Assembly: GCA_027592975.1 (NCBI GenBank)
Contig: JAQCJS010000014.1
Span: 1-11,028 of the forward strand
Source: Chloroflexota bacterium
GTDB lineage: Bacteria; Chloroflexota; Dehalococcoidia; UBA2979
Direction of reading: 5' to 3'
Length of the DNA stretch: 11,028 nucleotides
The translations under genes were made by a program, and so were the position numbers. Shown piece after piece: positions 6,206 to 11,028 of this stretch. The notes beneath the pieces are model-generated. The model worked only from the letters and a program-made list of their open reading frames with translations, was not told the DNA's origin and did not search any database. Numbering within the stretch: the first letter of the stretch is position 1; each line of letters starts with the position of its first letter.

Positions 6206-7342
6206 TCAGCTGACGGTCCATGGCTGCAGCGTCACGGGCAATCGCAGTTCCTGCCCCTCCCGGAGCAGGACAACCTCCACCTCGTCACCCACCTCTGCAC
6301 TCTCAATGGCGCGCGCGAGATCCTCGAACGAATGCGTCGGGAACCCATTCACCTGAATCAACACGTCGCCCGGCTGCATCCCGGCGCGCTCCGCGGCCCC
6401 CTGCGGGGCGATCGTGGTGATGTAGAGCCCTCGGGTGGTGGAGATGCCGAGTTCAGCCGCGGAAACCTCGTCCAGCTTGACCGGCCCCGCGACGCCAAGC
6501 TGCGGGTGGAGGATCTCCTCGCCGGCGAGCAGCTGGGGCATGTATCGGACCGCCGTGTTTGACGGGACGGCGAAGCCGAGGCCCGCGAACGACTGCCCCT
6601 GCGGATTGCGGATCGAAGTGTTGATGCCGATGACCTCCCCGGCGAGGGTGAAGAGCGGACCACCGGAGTTCCCGGGGTTGAGCGCCGCGTCCGTCTGGAT
6701 CACGCCCTGGATGGAGCGCCCGCCGAACGAGGGTGAACTCCGGTTGAGCGCGGAAATGATGCCTTGCGTGACGGTGAAGTGCTCGTCGAACGGGTTGCCG
6801 ATGGCGAACACTGCCTGGCCGACCCGCACGGCAGAGGAGTCACCCAGAACGACCGGCTGCAACTGCCCCGGGTCGAATCCGTCTGCCCGGACCACGGCCA
6901 GGTCGCTGCTGGGGTCGGTCCCCACCACCGTCGCCAGGGAGGCGCTCCCGTCATACAGCGTCACCTTGATCGTCGAAAGCTGCTCGATGACGTGGTAGTT
7001 GGTGAGGATGTGCCCCTCGGTGTCCAACACCATCCCCGAGCCGCTACCGGGCCCCGAGCCGTTCTCAATGAGGACAACGGAGTTGATGACCTGCGCCACG
7101 ACGTCCGAGAGGTCCGTGACGGACTGGACCACCCCGGGCTGCTCTGAAGCGGCCGCACCGCCCGCCTCAGAGCTGTTCGCGATCGGCTGAGGGGCGGTCG
7201 CGGTCGGCGCAGCCGCCTCATCGGCCTCATCGCCGCCAATGCACCCTCCCGTGAGCAGGGCTCCCAGGCTGGCCAGCAGGAACACCGCCCCGAGCATGGT
7301 CCGCCGGGGTGCGAGTGATCGAGAGCGTTGCGTGCCAGTCAT
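6206..7342 (-). CDS. HtrA/DegP-like serine protease with one PDZ domain, lipoprotein
   Basis: This is an envelope quality-control protease that would cleave misfolded or specific exported proteins. Of 378 residues, 1-33 form a lipoprotein-type signal (twin basic start, hydrophobic core, LLTGGC with Cys34), followed by an Ala/Glu-rich spacer to about 70. The trypsin-like domain spans about 75-270 with an intact triad: His117 in TNYHV, Asp147 in SSDLAVV and Ser226 in NPGNSGGP. One PDZ domain fills about 280-375 (GLYITTIAPQGAAERAGMQPGDVLIQVNG). The lipobox is slightly unusual (Thr at -3), so simple membrane anchoring or release is possible. The ATG at 7342 is preferred over an upstream in-frame start at 7426 because GGAGG (7352-7348) lies 5 bases before it and the signal peptide then begins properly. 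A terminator follows. It is 111 bases downstream of the crotonase-family gene; I see no clear promoter in that gap. Confidence 0.93.
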   Translation of the reverse strand: MTGTQRSRSLAPRRTMLGAVFLLASLGALLTGGCIGGDEADEAAAPTATAPQPIANSSEAGGAAASEQPGVVQSVTDLSDVVAQVINSVVLIENGSGPGSGSGMVLDTEGHILTNYHVIEQLSTIKVTLYDGSASLATVVGTDPSSDLAVVRADGFDPGQLQPVVLGDSSAVRVGQAVFAIGNPFDEHFTVTQGIISALNRSSPSFGGRSIQGVIQTDAALNPGNSGGPLFTLAGEVIGINTSIRNPQGQSFAGLGFAVPSNTAVRYMPQLLAGEEILHPQLGVAGPVKLDEVSAAELGISTTRGLYITTIAPQGAAERAGMQPGDVLIQVNGFPTHSFEDLARAIESAEVGDEVEVVLLREGQELRLPVTLQPWTVS

Positions 7343-7347
7343 GGATT

Positions 7348-7352
7348 CCTCC
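7348..7352 (-). promoter_or_regulatory. Shine-Dalgarno fixing the htrA start
   Basis: GGAGG on the minus strand lies 5 bases before the ATG at 7342 and supports that start over the longer in-frame option, which has no such motif and would bury the signal peptide behind 28 extra residues. Confidence 0.75.
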
Positions 7353-7453
7353 AGCGCTTGCGCACATGGTGGAGAACGGCGGTCATCGTCGCGTTGCAGA
7401 AACGTGAACGGCAGACTAATCGGCACGGACGGCGATCGAGCATCCAGCGCGGA

Positions 7454-8260
7454 TTAGCGCCCCTGGAAGTTGGGCTGACGCTTCTCCCGGAACGCCGCGG
7501 TTCCCTCGTGGAAGTCCTCGGTCGACTGGGCGATGGTAAACGCGGCCTGCGCCGCCTCCAGTGCCTCCGGGAACGACAGGTCCAGGCTCCGGTAGGTGAG
7601 CCGCTTCGCCATCTGAATGGCCACCGGTGGCCCATCGGCGACGCGCTCCGCGTACTCGCGCGCCTCGTCCATGAAGGAGTCGTGCGGCGCGACCTTCAGC
7701 ACGTAGCCCAGCTCCAGCGCCTGCTGGGCGCCGAAGATCTCGCCGCTCCAGATCAGGTCCAGCGCCTTCTGGAGGCCGACCAGCCGAGGCAGCAGCCACG
7801 CGCCGCCGTCCCCCGGCACCAGCCCGACCTTCACATACGACATCCCGAATCGAGCCTGCTCCGAGGCGATCCGGATATCGGCCATCGACGCCATGTCCAT
7901 GCCCGCGCCCACGGCCGCGCCGTTGACCGCTGCAATGTACGGCTTGTCCAGATACTGCAGCGCCAGCGGGATGCGGTGGACGCTCAACCGCAGCGAGTTG
8001 CGGCGCTCTCCAGCGCTCCGTTCCGCCATGAGCACCGTGTCATCATTCCCGGAAGCCTGGAGGTCCGCGCCAGCACAGAAGGCACGTCCGGCACCGGTGA
8101 GGATGACCGCCCGCACGCCATCGTCATCTGCGGAGCGGCGGATCGCATCCTCCCACTCGTTCAGCATCGCATCGCTCATCGCGTTCATGCGCTCCGGGCG
8201 ATTCAGCGTGATCGTCGCCACGCGATTCTGGACGTCGTACTCGATCGCTTCGTAGGACAT
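7454..8260 (-). CDS. Enoyl-CoA hydratase/isomerase (crotonase) family protein
   Basis: This is a cytoplasmic acyl-CoA enzyme of the crotonase superfamily, 268 residues, full length. The oxyanion-hole segments are present: FCAGADL (61-67) and NGAAVGAGMDMASMADIRIAS (113-133, glycines 118-120). The two glutamates that add water in classical crotonase (Glu144 and Glu164 of the rat enzyme) appear replaced, by Asp122 and Tyr142 in my alignment by eye, while PGDGG contributes Asp151. That pattern is closer to isomerases such as PaaG or to other crotonase subfamilies than to a standard beta-oxidation hydratase, so the reaction is open. The ATG at 8260 has GGAGGT 5 bases upstream. The frame stays open far upstream into the opposite-strand lipoprotein gene, but that extension is not real. 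It is divergent from the lipoprotein gene across a 123-base gap, with no partner beta-oxidation genes in view. Confidence 0.92.
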   Translation of the reverse strand: MSYEAIEYDVQNRVATITLNRPERMNAMSDAMLNEWEDAIRRSADDDGVRAVILTGAGRAFCAGADLQASGNDDTVLMAERSAGERRNSLRLSVHRIPLALQYLDKPYIAAVNGAAVGAGMDMASMADIRIASEQARFGMSYVKVGLVPGDGGAWLLPRLVGLQKALDLIWSGEIFGAQQALELGYVLKVAPHDSFMDEAREYAERVADGPPVAIQMAKRLTYRSLDLSFPEALEAAQAAFTIAQSTEDFHEGTAAFREKRQPNFQGR

Positions 8261-8383
8261 GGCGGACCTCCGGTTCTTGTTCGTACGCTGGAGTCTAACG
8301 CGGTGTTCGCGTGAGATGAGTCCCGTCAGACTTGTCTTCCACAGGTCGCCTTCGGCTGCAGAGCGGGGTACGGTTACACGCTG
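8261..8383. other. Divergent intergenic region
   Basis: This 123-base gap must hold promoters for both the crotonase-family gene (minus) and the lipoprotein gene (plus). On the minus strand TAGACT is a possible -10 box; on the plus strand TTGTCT (8332-8337) is a possible -35. Neither has a convincing partner hexamer. GGAGGT (8271-8266) serves the crotonase gene. The plus-strand gene has only a GC-rich, distant GAGCGGGG, a poor ribosome-binding site. Confidence 0.35.
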
Positions 8384-10033
8384 ATGCGGAAGCGATCGCC
8401 CAACCGACGCGTCGCGCTCACGGCCGCCCTCGTCCTGGGGGCGTTCTTCCTGATCGCGTGCGAACGCACCGCCGAGCTGATCCCGGGTGAGGGCACTCCC
8501 AAGCCGACGGCCACCGCGGCCGCGACCCAGGAGCCGCAGGCGACGCCGATCGTGGTGAACCCCGGAGCTGACGGGCCGACGGGGGCGAGCACCGGTGGTC
8601 AGGTGCTGGACGACCACACGCTTGCGCTCTCGGTCGTTCAGGTACTGGCTGCTGACCGCTCGGGCGGCTTCGAGCAGATTGTCCGGTACGGATCTGGCGT
8701 CGTCCTCGACAGCGAGGCTGGCCTGATCGCCACGGCGTACCCGGTCGTACGCCCGTACGGGCCGGACGGCACCGACGCCTACACCCACATCATCATCGCG
8801 ACCAACCGGGTGCCCGGGACAGAGCCGGTGCGCGAGTTCCTCGCCGAGCTCGTCGCTGCCGATCCAGGCATCGACCTGGCGGTACTCCGCGTGGTCAGCG
8901 ACCTCGACGGGCAACCACTCGCGGATGGCGGGCTGGACGTGCCAGCAGCGATCCTGGGCTATGCAACCACCGCGAGCACCGGCTTCGCCCTCCGCCTCTT
9001 CGGGCATCCGGGGATGAGCGCCCCGGAATCGTCCCTCGGCCCTCAAGTCGTGGAGACGGCGCAGGCGACGATCACCGGGCAACGGGGTAGCGCTCTGCGC
9101 ACCGGACGTACCTGGTTCAAGATGGACGGCCGCATGCCGTACGGCGCCGCCGGCGGGCCGGCATTCGACCGGTTCGGCGCGCTCGTTGGATTCCTCGCAC
9201 AGGACGAGTACGTCCCCTCCGGCACCGTCGGACAGGTGCGCCCCCTGGACTTCGTCACCCCGCTGCTGGACGAGGCACGCGAGGCCCGAAGCTTCCAGGC
9301 ACCACTCCATCGGACTGCCACGCTCCCCGGCTCGCTCGCCACCCCTCCCCCGTCCGCGGCGTACGTCTCCCGCCCGGCGTTCGCCGAGAACGCGATCGAG
9401 AGCGCGCAGGGCCGCGATCTGTTCGACTACGAGACGCGCTTCGCGGCTGGCCTGGGCACCCTCTACTACGAATACGAGGTCAGCGGCGTCGCTGACGGCA
9501 CCGTCGTCGAGGAGCGCTGGTTCCTGGACGGCGTCCGCCAAGAGTCGCTCTCCTCGTCGTTCGTCTGGTCCGCCGGGCTGTTCGGTCACGTTACCGACCG
9601 CATCACAGCACCCGGGACGGCAGGCATCCCGAGCGGAGAGTGGCGGCTGGACCTCTACGTGGCCGACATCCGCATGGCCACCGCGACGGCGGTCGTGGGA
9701 GTGCCGCTCGGGACGCCGTCCGCCGTCTACCAGGCCGCAGCGTCCGGCGTCACACTGGACGGGAGCGTCTCCGTCGGCGCGTTCTCCGGCAGCGACCAGC
9801 TCCTCATGCTCTTCGACGTCGCCGGGATGTCTGGCGCAGCGCACGTCGAGTGGAGCGTGTTCCACGACAACTGGCCGGTGTTTGCCTCCGCGACCATCTC
9901 GTGGACGTCCGGGGAGAGCGGCCGGTTCTGGGTCGGCTACGCTCCGCCGGAGGGGATCGCGGCGGGAGTGTGGGAGATCGAGCTGCGCGTGGACGGCAAC
10001 ATCGTCGGCGTGGGCTCCGTGACGCTCTTCTGA
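8384..10033 (+). CDS. HtrA-like pseudoprotease lipoprotein with two C-terminal beta domains
   Basis: This exported lipoprotein has a trypsin/HtrA-like fold but is probably not a protease. Of 549 residues, 1-26 form a lipoprotein signal with a good lipobox LIAC (Cys26), then a Thr/Pro/Ala-rich spacer to about 75. Residues 78-295 follow the HtrA pattern. GLIATAYPVV (113-122) aligns with the His loop of HtrA but has Pro120 in place of His; DPGIDLAVLRV keeps the Asp (164); GAAGGPAF (254-261) has Ala256 where the nucleophilic Ser belongs. No PDZ domain follows. Instead, two beta-rich segments (about 358-440 and 470-549) look like copies of one module, each ending in a W-x-[LI]-[DE]-L-x-V strand (SGEWRLDLYV and AGVWEIELRV). 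A role as scaffold, binding protein or regulator is inference. The start has only a weak ribosome-binding site, but the signal peptide supports it. It converges on the ABC binding-protein gene. Confidence 0.85.
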   Translation: MRKRSPNRRVALTAALVLGAFFLIACERTAELIPGEGTPKPTATAAATQEPQATPIVVNPGADGPTGASTGGQVLDDHTLALSVVQVLAADRSGGFEQIVRYGSGVVLDSEAGLIATAYPVVRPYGPDGTDAYTHIIIATNRVPGTEPVREFLAELVAADPGIDLAVLRVVSDLDGQPLADGGLDVPAAILGYATTASTGFALRLFGHPGMSAPESSLGPQVVETAQATITGQRGSALRTGRTWFKMDGRMPYGAAGGPAFDRFGALVGFLAQDEYVPSGTVGQVRPLDFVTPLLDEAREARSFQAPLHRTATLPGSLATPPPSAAYVSRPAFAENAIESAQGRDLFDYETRFAAGLGTLYYEYEVSGVADGTVVEERWFLDGVRQESLSSSFVWSAGLFGHVTDRITAPGTAGIPSGEWRLDLYVADIRMATATAVVGVPLGTPSAVYQAAASGVTLDGSVSVGAFSGSDQLLMLFDVAGMSGAAHVEWSVFHDNWPVFASATISWTSGESGRFWVGYAPPEGIAAGVWEIELRVDGNIVGVGSVTLF

Positions 10034-10067
10034 CGCGCCTCGACCACCCGCGCCTAGACCACCGGGG

Positions 10068-11028
10068 CTACTGGATCTCGCCCCGTTCGTAGAGCCGTTC
10101 CAGGATCGCCTGTCCCATGACAGCCTCCACGTCCACCGGCGAATCGATCACACCGTAGGTGAGCAGCACCTGGTGGAGCGCTCCCCACTGCGTGACCGTC
10201 GAGAGGCCCGTCAACCCGTCCTCGCGCTGCGCCGCGGCGAGGTCCGTGTCCAGCAGGTACCGCTGGTGCTCGCCGTCCGCGCCCTCTGCGTGGCGGAGCG
10301 TGACCTCCACCGCCTCCTCGCGGTGCTCCTCGATCCAGTGGGCGGCACGCATGGTGGCGCGCAGGAACCGCTCCGCCAGGTCGGGGTCGACATCGGACCG
10401 CGCGAGGTAGGTCAGGCCCAGCGTTGGCACGCCGAACTCGTGGGGGTCGATGACGTTGATGGCGACGCCAGCGCGGCGAATCGTGTCCGGCTCGTTGTTC
10501 AGGAATACTGGGTAGACATCCACCCCGCCCTCGATGAACACGCGCGGGTCGAAGCCGACCCCCACGAGCTCCACGTCGTCCACGGTCAGCTCGGCCGTCG
10601 CCAGCAGCGCGTGGAGCTCCGCCGGGACCACGCCCGCCTTGAACCCGACCGTCCGCCCTCGGAAGTCGGCTGGGCCGGCGATCCCTGAGTCGGCGTGCGC
10701 TACGTATCCCTGGTCGCCGCGCTGCCCGAAGAGCGCGATCGCCTGGACCGGGAGCCCCTCGTGCACCCGGCGGAGCGCCTGGGCGGCGGTTCCGGTGGTG
10801 AAGTCGACCGCCCCGTCCAGCAGCAGCTTCAGGTGCTCGTCCTGCCCGGAGGAGTGCTGGATCGTGACCTGCAGCCCCTCCTCCGCGAAGTAGCCGTTCG
10901 CCTCCGCGACATAGGCGGCGACGAACGGCAGGTTCGCCTGCGCCCGGAAGCCGGCCATGAACGTGACCTCCCGGACCGCCTCCGGCTCAGCCGCGGGCGT
11001 CTCCTCCCCGCCGCTGGCGCAGCCGGCG
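10068..11028 (-). CDS. NMT1/THI5-like ABC transporter substrate-binding lipoprotein, 5'-truncated by the window edge
   Basis: This is the solute-binding component of an ABC importer of the ThiY/SsuA/RibY group, anchored outside the membrane by lipid. The frame is open to the right edge: upstream of an internal Met (10958) it reads AGC-ASGGEETPAAEP and so on, and Cys (codon 11019-11021) with the preceding Ala-Gly looks like a lipobox. The true start therefore lies outside the window. About 319 residues are visible. The mature start REVTFMAGFRAQANLPFVAAYVAEANGYFAEEGL is typical, as are VDFTTGTAAQ, FRGRTVGFKAG, and a NNEPDTIRRAG segment reminiscent of binding proteins for thiamine-pyrimidine precursors or riboflavin. 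The ligand cannot be decided from sequence alone. Its permease and ATPase genes would lie upstream, outside the window, since nothing related follows its stop. Confidence 0.88.
   Translation of the reverse strand, partial: AGCASGGEETPAAEPEAVREVTFMAGFRAQANLPFVAAYVAEANGYFAEEGLQVTIQHSSGQDEHLKLLLDGAVDFTTGTAAQALRRVHEGLPVQAIALFGQRGDQGYVAHADSGIAGPADFRGRTVGFKAGVVPAELHALLATAELTVDDVELVGVGFDPRVFIEGGVDVYPVFLNNEPDTIRRAGVAINVIDPHEFGVPTLGLTYLARSDVDPDLAERFLRATMRAAHWIEEHREEAVEVTLRHAEGADGEHQRYLLDTDLAAAQREDGLTGLSTVTQWGALHQVLLTYGVIDSPVDVEAVMGQAILERLYERGEIQ

Noticed and set aside
7343..7426. Upstream in-frame start for htrA
   Set aside because: The extra 28 residues precede the signal peptide and have no ribosome-binding site; the ATG at 7342 is better.
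8261..9865. Upstream extension of the crotonase-family frame to about 800 codons
   Set aside because: The family N-terminus begins at 8260 with a strong Shine-Dalgarno; the extension is antisense to the lipoprotein gene and has no family sequence.

Overview
The window is a GC-rich (roughly 70%) bacterial chromosome segment with short intergenic gaps and GTG/TTG starts alongside ATG. The gene content suggests a Chloroflexota / Thermomicrobia-type (Sphaerobacter-like) bacterium: a CimA-type citramalate synthase, a cobT-cobS-cobU run, a very small zinc-ribbon protein and Ser/Thr/Pro/Ala-rich lipoproteins. This taxonomic guess is inference from style only. I see no tRNA, rRNA, CRISPR, insertion sequence, integrase or phage gene, so this looks like ordinary core chromosome.

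Layout. (1) 1-1074, +: 3' two thirds of a citramalate synthase gene (cimA). (2) 1159-1371, -: a 70-aa zinc-ribbon protein, preceded on the same strand by a 5' leader of about 210 nt. The leader has a near-consensus promoter (1588-1615) and a recognisable cyclic di-AMP (ydaO/yuaA class) riboswitch (about 1431-1543). This is the most interesting object in the window, because the riboswitch appears to serve only this tiny, uncharacterised gene. (3) 1796-4264, +: cobT, cobS and cobU, tightly packed. Together they encode the nucleotide-loop assembly steps of cobalamin synthesis. (4) 4279-4758, -: a four-helix membrane protein (DUF2269-like). (5) 4863-6041, -: a secreted M23 (LytM-type) metallopeptidase with an Ig/PKD-like domain and an unrecognised C-terminal domain. 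(6) 6140-6177: a strong intrinsic terminator ending the next unit. (7) 6206-7342, -: a lipoprotein HtrA/DegP-type serine protease with an intact triad and one PDZ domain. (8) 7454-8260, -: a crotonase-family protein without the two classical hydratase glutamates. (9) 8384-10033, +: a lipoprotein with a trypsin/HtrA-like fold that has lost the catalytic His and Ser, followed by two similar beta-rich domains. (10) 10068 to the right edge, -: an NMT1/THI5-like ABC substrate-binding lipoprotein whose signal peptide begins outside the window.

How the parts fit. The cob genes form one pathway unit: CobU activates adenosylcobinamide, CobT activates the lower-ligand base, and CobS joins them in the membrane. 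The M23 peptidase, HtrA and the HtrA-like pseudoprotease are all exported and may share a cell-envelope role, but they lie in different transcription units, so that link is only suggestive. The zinc-ribbon gene stands alone, converging on cimA.
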